Source of the DNA: Streptosporangiaceae bacterium
Lineage (GTDB): Bacteria; Actinomycetota; Actinomycetes; Streptosporangiales; Streptosporangiaceae
Direction of reading: 5' to 3'
Length of the DNA stretch: 21,969 bases
Assembly (NCBI GenBank): GCA_030040475.1
Contig: JASHTQ010000172.1
Span: forward strand, 1 to 21,969
In this document: positions 8,038 through 19,360 of the stretch, one piece after another
Layout: every line of letters begins with the position of its first letter
Numbering within the stretch: the stretch's first letter is position 1
The notes under the pieces: model-generated
The model's database searches: none
The model's input: the letters and a program-made list of their open reading frames with translations, nothing else
Told to the model about the DNA's origin: nothing
Translations under genes and position numbers: made by a program

Positions 8038-10713
8038 TCATGACCCGTCGCCCCGCGCCGCCTCGCGCTCTCTGTGGCCGGGCTCGTACGCGTAATCGGA
8101 CGCCTCGACGACCGGTACCGACACCGTCATGGTCAGCCCCCCGCCCGGCGTGTCGTCCGCGGTCAGCGTCCCGCCCATCGCCTCGGTCAGGCCACGCGAC
8201 AACGCGAGCCCGAGGCCGACCCCGGTCGTGTTGTCGGTATCGCCGAGCCGCTGGAACGGCACGAACATCCGGTTCCTGTCCTCCTCGGGTATGCCTGGGC
8301 CACGATCGACCACGCGCAGTTCCACCCGGTCGCCGAGGGCGCTGGCGGACAGCAGCGGCGACTTGCCCGGGGGAGAGTAGCGCAGCGCGTTCTCCGCCAG
8401 GTTCACGATGACGCGCTCAAGTATCGCCGGATCGACGTTGACCTCGGGCAGCGATTCCGGTATGTCCACCGTGATGCCGCGGGCCGCCGGGTCGAGGTTA
8501 TCCAGCGCCCTGGATACGATCTCGTCCAGGCCGGCCGGGCGCGGGAACAGCGACAGCGCCCCGGCCTGCAGCCTGCTCATGTCCAGCAGGTTGTCGACCA
8601 GGTGGGTGAGCCGGTCCAGCGATTCGTCCGCGGTGGCGAGCAGTTCCTCGCGGTCTTCCGCGTTCCACTTCACTTCCGGTGACCGCAGGCTGGTCACGGC
8701 GGCCTTGGCGGAGGCCAGCGGCGTGCGCAGGTCGTGGCTGACGGCGGCGAGCAGCGCGGTGCGCATCCTGTCGGCCGCCGCGATCGGCTTGGCCGCCTGC
8801 GCCTCCGCCGCCAGCCGCTGCTGGTCCAGGGCCACCGCCGCGTAGGAGGCGAACGCACCGAGCACCCGCCGGTCCGCGGCCGGCAGCGGCCTGCCGCGCA
8901 GGGCGAGTGAGAGGCAGTCGGCCACCGGCACCTCGACGTCGGCGTCCTCCGGCCGGGTGACGGCGGGTTCGCCCCGGCTGGCGACGACGTGCCAGCTGCC
9001 CGTCATGCTCCGGACCCGGCCCGCTGTGTCGCCGCCTGGATTGCCGTTCGGCGAGGCCTGCTCGAGCAGCGTCACCGAGTCCATCCCGAACGCCTCGCGC
9101 ACCCGGTCGAGCAGCGCGCTGAGGCCCTGCTGGCCGCGCAGCACGTTGCCGGCCGTGGTGGCGAGCAACTCCGACTCCGCGTTGGCCCGGGCCGCCTGCT
9201 TGGTCCGCCTGGCCGCGATGTCGACTACCGCGCTGACCATGACCGCGACCGCGATGAACACCCCGATCGCCAGCACGTTGTTCGCCTGCGCGATCGTGAA
9301 CTGATGGATGGGCTTGATGAAGTAGTAGTTGAGCAGCAGCGAGCCGACGATGGCGGTCAGCATGGCCGGGGCGAACCCGCCGACTAGGGCGACCAGGATG
9401 ACCGCGACCGTGAACACGAGCACGTCGCTGGTCAGGTTGATCGCGGTGCGGAACGGCGAGAGCACCGCGGTCAGCGCCGGCGAGAGCGCGGCGGCCAGCA
9501 CGTACCCGGCGATCTTCCTGCGCAGCGTGATCGCGCCCCGCCGCCGCGGCAGTCCCCTGCCCTTGCCCATCTGCGCGTGGGTCACGATGTGCACGTCGAT
9601 GTCGCCGGAGCCGCGGATAGTCCTGGACCCGGTGCCGGGCCCGGTGAGCATGGTCGTCAGCCAAGACCTGCGGCTCGCGCCGAGCACGAGTTGGGTCGCG
9701 TTCTCCGCGCGGGCGAAGGTGAGCAGTGCCTCGGAGATGTCGTCGCCGATCACCTGGTGGTAGGTCCCGCCGACCGACTCCACCAGGTGCCGCTGGCTGG
9801 CCAGCGCGGCCGGATTGGCGCCGGTGAGGCCGTCGGACTTGGTGACGTGCACCGCCAGCAGGTCGCCGCCGGATGAACGGGCCGCGATCCTGGCCGCCCG
9901 CCTGACCAGCGTGCCGCCCTCTGGGCCGCCGGTAAGCGCGACCACCACCCGCTCCCTGGCCTCCCAGGAGGCCTCGATCTTGTGCTCGATGCGGTATCGC
10001 CGCAGCCCCTCGTCGACCTTGTCGGCCAGCCAGAGCAGGGCCAGTTCGCGCAGCGCGGACAGGTTGCCTGAGCGGAAGTAGTTAGTGAGGGCCGCGTCGA
10101 TCTTCTCCGGCGGGTAGATGTTCCCGTGCGCCATCCGGCGCCGCAGCGCCTCGGGCGTCATGTCGACCATCTCGACCTGGTCGGCCGCCCGCACGACGGC
10201 GTCGGGCACGGTCTCCCGCTGCGGCACGCCGGTGATCTTCTCCACCACGTCGTTGAGCGACTCGAGGTGCTGGATGTTGACGGCCGAGATCACGTCGATC
10301 CCGGCGTCGAGGAGTTCCTCGACGTCCTGCCACCGCTTCTGGTTGCGGGAGCCGGGGACGTTGGTGTGCGCGAACTCGTCCACCAGCGCGATTTCCGGCC
10401 GACGGGCGAGCACCGCGTCCAGGTCCATCTCCTCGAAGACGGAGCCGCGATACTCCAGCTTGCGGCGCGGGATGACCTCGAGGCCGTCGAGCAGCACGGC
10501 GGTGTTGGGGCGCCCGTGTGCCTCGGCGAACGCCACCACGACGTCGGCGCCGCGTTCGACCCGCCGATGCCCCTCGCCGAGCATGGCGTAGGTCTTACCC
10601 ACACCGGCCGCGGACCCCAGATAGATCCGCAGGTGCCCGCGTCCCGCGGACGCCTCGCTGCCCGGTTTGTCCTGTGGGTCCGGGCTCTCCACCCGTTCCT
10701 CACCGTAAGCCAT
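8038..10713 (-). CDS. kdpD: KdpD sensor histidine kinase
   Basis: 891 residues. The N-terminal KdpD domain has Walker A GSAAGVGKT (33-41) and VDEFAHTNVPGSRNQKRWQD (111-130). A universal-stress-protein domain follows at about 254-380. Four close membrane segments lie at about 400-500, then a GAF-like region. The dimerisation domain has H660 in AAVSHDLRTPLAS. The ATPase domain has the N box NLAENALRYS (N775), DRGPGIP (803-809) and GVGLGLALSR (831-840). ATG 10713 was chosen because a longer reading to 10896 would overlap the kinase gene upstream and adds unrelated residues. Membrane sensor of K+ limitation and turgor, which phosphorylates and dephosphorylates KdpE. All catalytic motifs are intact. 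Confidence 0.95.
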   Translation of the reverse strand: MAYGEERVESPDPQDKPGSEASAGRGHLRIYLGSAAGVGKTYAMLGEGHRRVERGADVVVAFAEAHGRPNTAVLLDGLEVIPRRKLEYRGSVFEEMDLDAVLARRPEIALVDEFAHTNVPGSRNQKRWQDVEELLDAGIDVISAVNIQHLESLNDVVEKITGVPQRETVPDAVVRAADQVEMVDMTPEALRRRMAHGNIYPPEKIDAALTNYFRSGNLSALRELALLWLADKVDEGLRRYRIEHKIEASWEARERVVVALTGGPEGGTLVRRAARIAARSSGGDLLAVHVTKSDGLTGANPAALASQRHLVESVGGTYHQVIGDDISEALLTFARAENATQLVLGASRRSWLTTMLTGPGTGSRTIRGSGDIDVHIVTHAQMGKGRGLPRRRGAITLRRKIAGYVLAAALSPALTAVLSPFRTAINLTSDVLVFTVAVILVALVGGFAPAMLTAIVGSLLLNYYFIKPIHQFTIAQANNVLAIGVFIAVAVMVSAVVDIAARRTKQAARANAESELLATTAGNVLRGQQGLSALLDRVREAFGMDSVTLLEQASPNGNPGGDTAGRVRSMTGSWHVVASRGEPAVTRPEDADVEVPVADCLSLALRGRPLPAADRRVLGAFASYAAVALDQQRLAAEAQAAKPIAAADRMRTALLAAVSHDLRTPLASAKAAVTSLRSPEVKWNAEDREELLATADESLDRLTHLVDNLLDMSRLQAGALSLFPRPAGLDEIVSRALDNLDPAARGITVDIPESLPEVNVDPAILERVIVNLAENALRYSPPGKSPLLSASALGDRVELRVVDRGPGIPEEDRNRMFVPFQRLGDTDNTTGVGLGLALSRGLTEAMGGTLTADDTPGGGLTMTVSVPVVEASDYAYEPGHREREAARGDGS

Positions 10714-10796
10714 GTCGGCCCGTGCCCTTCCCAGCGGCCTCACGCGCTGCCGCCATCCATTGTGAAGCACGGCGGTAACGCCGGGAATTCCGCATG

Positions 10797-12707
<1,911 letters not shown>

Positions 12708-12874
12708 CTGCCTCCCGCCCACCAGGTCGATCAATCCCGCGGCACCGCCAGGCAGTCCATGATCGTCTACCGGTGTTCCTGGGTTCGCCCTCCGCTTCAC
12801 ATTTTGCGGCATGTCTTCCGGGCCGCGTAACGCCGATGGACTGGAATGTTGCGCATCCGTTGAAGTCGCTCCGG

Positions 12875-13648
12875 TCAGGGACGATAGCGGTAGCCCATGC
12901 CGGGCTCGGTGAGCAGGTGCCACGGACGGGCCGGGTTGTCCTCCAGCTTGCGCCGCAGGCGTGCCATGTGAAAGCGGAGATAGTTGGTCCGCCGCGAGAA
13001 CCCGGGTCCCCAGACCCCGGTCAGGATCTGCTCCGAGCCGACGAGCTGCCCCGGTCGTCGCAGCAGGATCTCCAGGATCCGCCACTCAGTCGGCGTAAGC
13101 CGCAACGTCTCGCCCGAGCCGGCCCCTGCGCCCGAGCCGGCCCCTGCGCCCGGGACCACGTCGACGCCCGATCCCGAATAGGCGGAAGCATCCGAAGCGC
13201 GAGTTACCTGATGGGCGCCGAGGTCGATCAGCCAGTGCCCGATCGTGACCGGATTTGCCTTGCCCTGGTTCAGCTCGCCCTCGTCGCGGCGCAGCGCCGC
13301 CCGCAGCCTGGCGAGCAGCTCGGCCATGGCGAACGGCTTGGTCACGTAGTCGTCCGCGCCGACGTCCAGGGCGCCTATCTTGTCGCCCGGGCTGGTCCGG
13401 CCGGACAGCACGATGATCGGCGCCCTGGACCACCGGCGCAGCTCGACGATCACCTCGGTGCCGTCGATATCCGGCAGCCCGAGGTCCAGGATGATGGCGT
13501 CCGGCGGGTGGCTGGCCGCCACGGCCAGCGCCTCCCGCCCGGTCCTCGCCGCCATCACGTCGTACTGCCTGGCGCGCAGGTTGATCTGCAGTGCCCGCAC
13601 CAACTCTGGCTGGTCCTCGACGATCAGAATCCCAGTCCGTCTCTCCAT
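12875..13648 (-). CDS. Second KdpE-like response regulator (OmpR family)
   Basis: 257 residues from ATG 13648. The receiver has E11/D12, phospho-acceptor D55 (IILDLGLPD), S82 (VLSG) and K104 (YVTKPF). The winged helix at about 180-257 (LTPTEWRILEILLRRPGQ, VWGPGFSRRTNYLRFHMARL, MGYRYRP) is clearly related to that of KdpE but distinct in its recognition-helix region. An unusual Gly/Ala/Ser linker (GAGAGSGAGAGSG, near 168-179) comes from an 18-bp tandem repeat. The gene follows kdpC by about 80 bp containing a strong hairpin, and precedes the Ser/Thr kinase. No sensor kinase of its own is adjacent; KdpD or the Ser/Thr kinase may serve it. A GTG at 13717 would lengthen it, but that stretch codes the hairpin. 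Confidence 0.92.
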   Translation of the reverse strand: MERRTGILIVEDQPELVRALQINLRARQYDVMAARTGREALAVAASHPPDAIILDLGLPDIDGTEVIVELRRWSRAPIIVLSGRTSPGDKIGALDVGADDYVTKPFAMAELLARLRAALRRDEGELNQGKANPVTIGHWLIDLGAHQVTRASDASAYSGSGVDVVPGAGAGSGAGAGSGETLRLTPTEWRILEILLRRPGQLVGSEQILTGVWGPGFSRRTNYLRFHMARLRRKLEDNPARPWHLLTEPGMGYRYRP

Positions 13649-13655
13649 CTCGGCA

Positions 13656-13701
13656 GGAGACCCCCCGTCTCCCGGCCGGGAAGCCCCAGGCCGGGAGACG
13701 G
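13656..13701 (-). promoter_or_regulatory. Overlapping alternative hairpins before the second regulator gene
   Basis: On the plus strand CCGTCTCCCGGCC (13665-13677) and GGCCGGGAGACGG (13689-13701) form a perfect 13-bp stem with an 11-nt loop. One arm can instead pair with GGAGAC at 13656-13661 through GTCTCC at 13667-13672, giving a smaller hairpin just ahead of the ATG at 13648. The two structures exclude each other. It lies between kdpC and the downstream regulatory genes, so it could act as an attenuator, processing site or translation switch. No T-tract follows it. Confidence 0.55.
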
Positions 13702-13730
13702 AGCCTGGCTCAGCCACCGCCGCGCTCGGC

Positions 13731-14369
13731 TCAGCCGGACTTGGCGGACAGCTCGTCGAGCTTGATATTCAGGGTCAGCACGTTGACCGTGGGCTCGCCG
13801 AGGAAGCCGAGCGTCCGGCCGGTGATGTTGGCGGTGACCAGGTTGCGGACCTCGGCCACCGGCAGGTGCCTGGCCGCGGCTATCCGGTCGACCTGTATGT
13901 AGGCGTTCGCGGGCGTGATGTCCGGGTCGAGGCCCGAACCCGACGCGGTCACCGCGTCCGCAGGTATCTCCGAGATCGGCACGTGGTCGAAGGCGGAGAT
14001 CGCCTTCTGCTCCGCCGCGATGTCGGCGATCTCGGCCGGGTTGGTCGGGCCGAGGTTCGACGCCGAGGAGTAGAGCGGGTCGCAGCCGTAGTCGTTCTTC
14101 TCGCCGCTGACCACGGCGTCCGACGGCCGCGGCTGGAAGTACTGCGGCAGCGGCTGGCCCTTGGCGTTCACGAACTCCTGGCACAGCAGGCCGGAGCCCA
14201 CCACGTGCCCGTTGTACGAGACCAGCGAGCCGTTGGCCTTGTTGTGGAAGGCAGCCTGGCCGATGCCCAGCATGACGAGCGGGTAGATGAACCCGGTGAT
14301 CACCGTGATCACCAGCAGGAAACGGAACCCTGCGATGTGCTGCCTGACAATGACGGGAAGGCGGTCCAT
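13731..14369 (-). CDS. kdpC: KdpC, K+-transporting ATPase subunit C
   Basis: 212 residues. One N-terminal membrane segment (FRFLLVITVITGFIYPLVML, about 15-34) is followed by a periplasmic-side soluble domain carrying the family motif ASGSGLDPDITPANAYIQV. The ATG at 14369 has AGGTGAG upstream and lies 5 bp after the kdpB stop, so translation is coupled. KdpC is the essential accessory subunit of the KdpFABC pump. Four acidic/Cys positions (LCQEF, YGCDPLYSS) fall in its insert region. Length is normal for the family. Confidence 0.95.
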   Translation of the reverse strand: MDRLPVIVRQHIAGFRFLLVITVITGFIYPLVMLGIGQAAFHNKANGSLVSYNGHVVGSGLLCQEFVNAKGQPLPQYFQPRPSDAVVSGEKNDYGCDPLYSSASNLGPTNPAEIADIAAEQKAISAFDHVPISEIPADAVTASGSGLDPDITPANAYIQVDRIAAARHLPVAEVRNLVTANITGRTLGFLGEPTVNVLTLNIKLDELSAKSG

Positions 14370-14374
14370 GCCGC

Positions 14375-16546
<2,172 letters not shown>

Positions 16547-16625
16547 CTCAGTGCAGTGCTCCTTTAGCAATCGGGCCATTCAGATCCCGACGTGGTTCTC
16601 TTCGTAGGTGGGTCACCGGCCGCTC

Positions 16626-16660
16626 GCAGGGGCCGCCGCGAAACCGGCGCCGGCCCCTGC
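16626..16660 (-). promoter_or_regulatory. Hairpin in the kdpA-kdpB gap
   Basis: GCAGGGGCCG (16626-16635) and CGGCCCCTGC (16651-16660) form a perfect 10-bp stem around a 15-nt loop. It lies in the 105-138 bp gap between kdpA and kdpB, which is wide for genes of one complex. It could stabilise or process the mRNA, or lower kdpB output. It has no T-tract. Confidence 0.5.
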
Positions 16661-16684
16661 TCGCTAGCCGGCAATGAATGGCCC

Positions 16685-18352
16685 TCAATGGAGGCCTTCT
16701 GCGAACGCGCCCAGCGCGAGCGCGGGGAAGTAGGTCAGGCCGACGAGGATGAGGATCACGCCGACGAGCATTCCGACGAACAGCGGCGTCCTGGTGTCAA
16801 GCGTCCCGGCACTGGCCGGAACGGGCGCCTGTCTGGCCAGCGACCCGGCCAGGCCCAGGGCGAAGATCTCCGGCGCGAACCGGCCGAGCAGCATCGTGAT
16901 GCCGCCGGTGATCTGGTAGAACGGCGCCGCGGTGCCCAGACCCGCGAAGGCCGACCCGTTGTTGTTCGCCATCGAGGCGTACGCGTACACGACCTCGGTC
17001 AGCCCGTGCGGCCCCGGATTGTAGATGGGCGTCTGGCCCCACTTCGTGCCGATCGCGATCGCCACCATGGTCAGGATGACCACCGGCAGGGTCAGGAAGT
17101 ACAGCGCCGCGTACTTCATCTCGGTGGGCCGGATCTTCTTGCCGATGTACTCGGGCGTCCGGCCGACCATCAGCCCGGCCACGAACACCGTGACGATGGC
17201 CAGCACCAAGATGCCGTACATGCCGGCCCCGATCCCGCCGGGAGCGATCTCGCCCAGCGCGATGTCGAGCAGCGCGATCCCGCCGCCGAACGGCGTCAGC
17301 GAATCGTGGAAGCAGTTCACCGCGCCGGTCGACGTCACCGTGGTGGACGCCGCGAACAGTGAGCAGCCCGGCGGGCCGAACCTGGTCTCCACGCCCTCGT
17401 AGGCGCCGTGCGCGAGTTGCGGCGCGGCCCCGGCGGTGCCCAGGTGGGTCTCGAAGAACGAAATACCGCCGACGGCGGCCGCCCAGATGATGACCATCGC
17501 GGCGACCAGCGCATAACCCTGCCTGTTGTCGCCGACCATCTTGCCGAACGCCCGTGGCGTAGCGAACGGGATCAGCAGCAAGATAAAGATCTCGAAGATG
17601 TTCGTGAACGGGTTCGGGTTCTCGAACGGGTGCGCCGAGTTCACGTTGAACCAGCCGCCGCCGTTGTTGCCCATGTCCTTGATGACTTCCTGCGACGCCA
17701 CGGTCCCGCCCGGGATGGTCTGGTGGCCGCCGGCCAGCGTGGTGATCGTGTGATACGAAGCCAGGTTCTCGATCACCCCGCCGGCCATCAGGATGATGCA
17801 GCCGACGACCGCCATCGGCAGCAGCAGCCGGATGATCCCGCGGGTCACGTCCACCCAGAAGTTGCCGAGCCGGTCGGTCCGGGACCTGGTGAAGCCGCGG
17901 ATCATCGCGATCGCGACCGCCAGGCCGACCGCGGCGGACAGGAACTGCTGCACCATGAGACCGGCCTGCTGGGTCAGGTAGCTCATGGTGGCTTCGCCGG
18001 CGTAGTTCTGCCAGTTGGTGTTGGTGACGAACGACGCCGCGGTGTTCCATGCGGTATCGGTCGGGACGTTCGACATCCCCACCGCCCAGAACAGCCAGTG
18101 CTGCGTCCGCTCGATCAGGTACACGAACAGCACGGCGACGAGCGAGAACGCCAGGATGGACCGCACGTACACGGTCCACCGCATGTCGGCGTCCGGATCG
18201 ACCCCGGTCAGCCGGTAGATGCCGCGCTCGATCTTCCAGTGCTTGGTGTCGGTGAAGACGCGCGCGATCCAGTTGCCCAGCGGTATGTAGCAGGCCGCCA
18301 GGGCAGCGAACAGGAAGAGGAACTGCAGCCAGCCTGCAAGCGTGGAATTCAT
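16685..18352 (-). CDS. kdpA: KdpA, K+-channel-like subunit
   Basis: 555 residues, normal for the family. A polytopic membrane protein of the superfamily of K+ transporters. It shows four selectivity-filter-like loops: VTNTNWQNYAGE (109-120), MGNNGGGWFNVNSAHPFENP (227-246), the STTVTSTGAVN region (336-346) and MANNNGSAFAGL (461-472). The ATG at 18352 has AGAGG about 6 bp upstream and overlaps the kdpF stop by one base (TGATG), so the two are translationally coupled. KdpA binds K+ and passes it to KdpB in the KdpFABC complex. Confidence 0.97.
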   Translation of the reverse strand: MNSTLAGWLQFLFLFAALAACYIPLGNWIARVFTDTKHWKIERGIYRLTGVDPDADMRWTVYVRSILAFSLVAVLFVYLIERTQHWLFWAVGMSNVPTDTAWNTAASFVTNTNWQNYAGEATMSYLTQQAGLMVQQFLSAAVGLAVAIAMIRGFTRSRTDRLGNFWVDVTRGIIRLLLPMAVVGCIILMAGGVIENLASYHTITTLAGGHQTIPGGTVASQEVIKDMGNNGGGWFNVNSAHPFENPNPFTNIFEIFILLLIPFATPRAFGKMVGDNRQGYALVAAMVIIWAAAVGGISFFETHLGTAGAAPQLAHGAYEGVETRFGPPGCSLFAASTTVTSTGAVNCFHDSLTPFGGGIALLDIALGEIAPGGIGAGMYGILVLAIVTVFVAGLMVGRTPEYIGKKIRPTEMKYAALYFLTLPVVILTMVAIAIGTKWGQTPIYNPGPHGLTEVVYAYASMANNNGSAFAGLGTAAPFYQITGGITMLLGRFAPEIFALGLAGSLARQAPVPASAGTLDTRTPLFVGMLVGVILILVGLTYFPALALGAFAEGLH

Positions 18353-18441
18353 CAGAACCTCTCGGGAATGACCAGAGCCACGAACAGGTAGATCGTCAGG
18401 ACGATGCCGCCTATCAGCTCAATCCAGTTCTCAGCGCTCAA
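18352..18441 (-). CDS. kdpF: KdpF, small stabilising subunit
   Basis: 29 residues from a TTG start: beginning MSAENWIELIGG, one hydrophobic helix (IVLTIYLFVALVI) and ending PERF. Length, single helix and the Pro-Glu-Arg-Phe end match KdpF, the lipid-like stabiliser of the Kdp complex. GAAGGGG lies 9 bp before the TTG. Its stop overlaps the kdpA ATG by one base. Its start overlaps the end of the 32-aa reading frame upstream by 11 bp. It is easily missed because of its size and start codon. Confidence 0.9.
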   Translation of the reverse strand: MSAENWIELIGGIVLTIYLFVALVIPERF

Positions 18442-18529
18442 AGGTCTCGATCCCCTTCAAGATGAGGTAGAGGAAGGCGAAGACGACGAGCGTCAGGACG
18501 ACGTAGAACCAGTCGCTCAGGTACCACAC
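18431..18529 (-). CDS. 32-aa single-helix membrane peptide heading the kdp operon
   Basis: GTG at 18529 is preceded by AGGAG with 5-nt spacing, one of the best ribosome sites in the window. The product begins MWYLSDWFYVV, has one long hydrophobic helix (FYVVLTLVVFAFLYLIL) and ends KGIETFER. It overlaps the kdpF start by 11 bp, so the two would be coupled. Its size and topology resemble KdpF, but it is a different sequence. I do not recognise a named family. It could be an extra subunit of the pump, a partner of KdpD, or a leader that sets kdpF translation. The good ribosome site and the hydrophobic, charged-ended product argue against chance. Confidence 0.72.
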   Translation of the reverse strand: MWYLSDWFYVVLTLVVFAFLYLILKGIETFER

Positions 18530-18594
18530 GCTGACTCCTAGTGATGAACCGCTGGTGATGGTGCTCGCCCGGGCACAGCGATCCCGAGGCAGAT

Positions 18595-18610
18595 CTCAGT
18601 AAAAACTCAG
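18595..18610 (-). promoter_or_regulatory. A/T-rich candidate KdpE site upstream of the kdp operon
   Basis: On the minus strand CTGAG-TTTTTA-CTGAG is a direct repeat with an A/T core, 66 bp before the first start codon. It is the most A/T-rich spot in the gap. The T-run recalls the T-rich KdpE site of E. coli kdpFABC. No confident -35/-10 pair was identified nearby. Confidence 0.3.
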
Positions 18611-18658
18611 CGGCGTACCAGGAATAGACACCCTTGCGCGACCCATGCGCGCGATGCC

Positions 18659-18676
18659 GGGTTCCTAACAGAACCC
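18659..18676. repeat. Short inverted repeat after the stress-protein gene
   Basis: GGGTTC (18659-18664) and GAACCC (18671-18676) flank CTAACA. It lies 10 bp past the stop of the universal stress protein gene and upstream of kdp. It may be a weak terminator or an operator for kdp; nothing further supports either. Confidence 0.4.
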
Positions 18677-18685
18677 ATGCGAGCC

Positions 18686-19219
18686 TCAGGCTCCGGGCTG
18701 CTCCGGGAGCTGCGGGATGAGCGCGTGCCGCCGGATATGCCAGGCGTGCAGTCCGTGGCTCATCTCGTCCATCAGCGCCGACGGCGGCACCGCGAGCACC
18801 GGGCACCTGGCGTGCGCCAGGCAGTAGCGCCCCACCGAGGAGCGCAGCATCCGCTTAATCCTGTTGCGCCTGCCGGTCCCGATGACCAGCAGGTCGTCTG
18901 GCTGATCGGCGACGTCGACGAGCACCGCCCCGGTATCGCCGCGCTCGCACCGCGCCTCGACCCGCAGGTCGGCGGGAACCCCGCCGAGCCCGTCGTCGAA
19001 CGCGGCCCACAGCCGCTCCCATGCGCCGTCGCGCCAGATCTTGCGCAGGTACGGCGAAGAATGCCGCCGCTCGGCGAGGTCTCCCCCAGGCGGAACCCAC
19101 GCGATGACCGGCACCAGCGGGACGTTCCGCTGCCTGGCCTCGTCCGCCGCGTACCGCAGCGCCTGCAGGCTCCCTACCGTCCCATGGACGCCAACAATCA
19201 CTCGACGCACCGCGGGCAC
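18686..19219 (-). CDS. Universal stress protein family, variant nucleotide motif
   Basis: 177 residues from GTG 19219, with GGGAGG 9 bp upstream. One UspA fold: the first strand RRVIVGVHGTVGS (5-17), and the C-terminal part LLVIGTGRRNRIKRMLRSSV followed by CPVLAVP. In ATP-binding members the first strand carries an Asp (VGVDGS) and the loop follows G-x2-G-x9-G-S/T. Here the Asp is H12, and the second and third Gly positions are R117 and S127. ATP binding is therefore doubtful, or belongs to a variant actinobacterial subgroup. The gene lies just upstream of the kdp operon in the same direction. KdpD itself carries a domain of this family, so a functional tie is possible but unproven. Confidence 0.88.
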   Translation of the reverse strand: MPAVRRVIVGVHGTVGSLQALRYAADEARQRNVPLVPVIAWVPPGGDLAERRHSSPYLRKIWRDGAWERLWAAFDDGLGGVPADLRVEARCERGDTGAVLVDVADQPDDLLVIGTGRRNRIKRMLRSSVGRYCLAHARCPVLAVPPSALMDEMSHGLHAWHIRRHALIPQLPEQPGA

Positions 19220-19252
19220 TCTAACTCGCCTCCCGAACCCAAAAACACCGGC

Positions 19253-19270
19253 CGCCGTCGTAAGACGGCG
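19253..19270 (-). terminator. Intrinsic terminator (minus strand)
   Basis: CGCCGTC (19253-19259), loop GTAA, and GACGGCG (19264-19270) make a 7-bp stem. Reading the minus strand, a TTTTT run follows shortly after (19241-19245). It lies about 90 bp past the stop of the membrane protein gene at 19361 and ahead of the stress-protein gene. Confidence 0.65.
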
Positions 19271-19360
19271 CCCCGTGACCGCTTACCCATCCATATAACC
19301 TCCATTCGCGACCGCGCGTGTCCGCCCTATCGAGGTCCTAACGTCGAGGTCACTAAAAAA

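Noticed and set aside
12708..13085. Longer Ser/Thr kinase N-terminus from 13085
   Set aside because: The added residues are the shifted-frame reading of the second KdpE-like gene (12875-13648).
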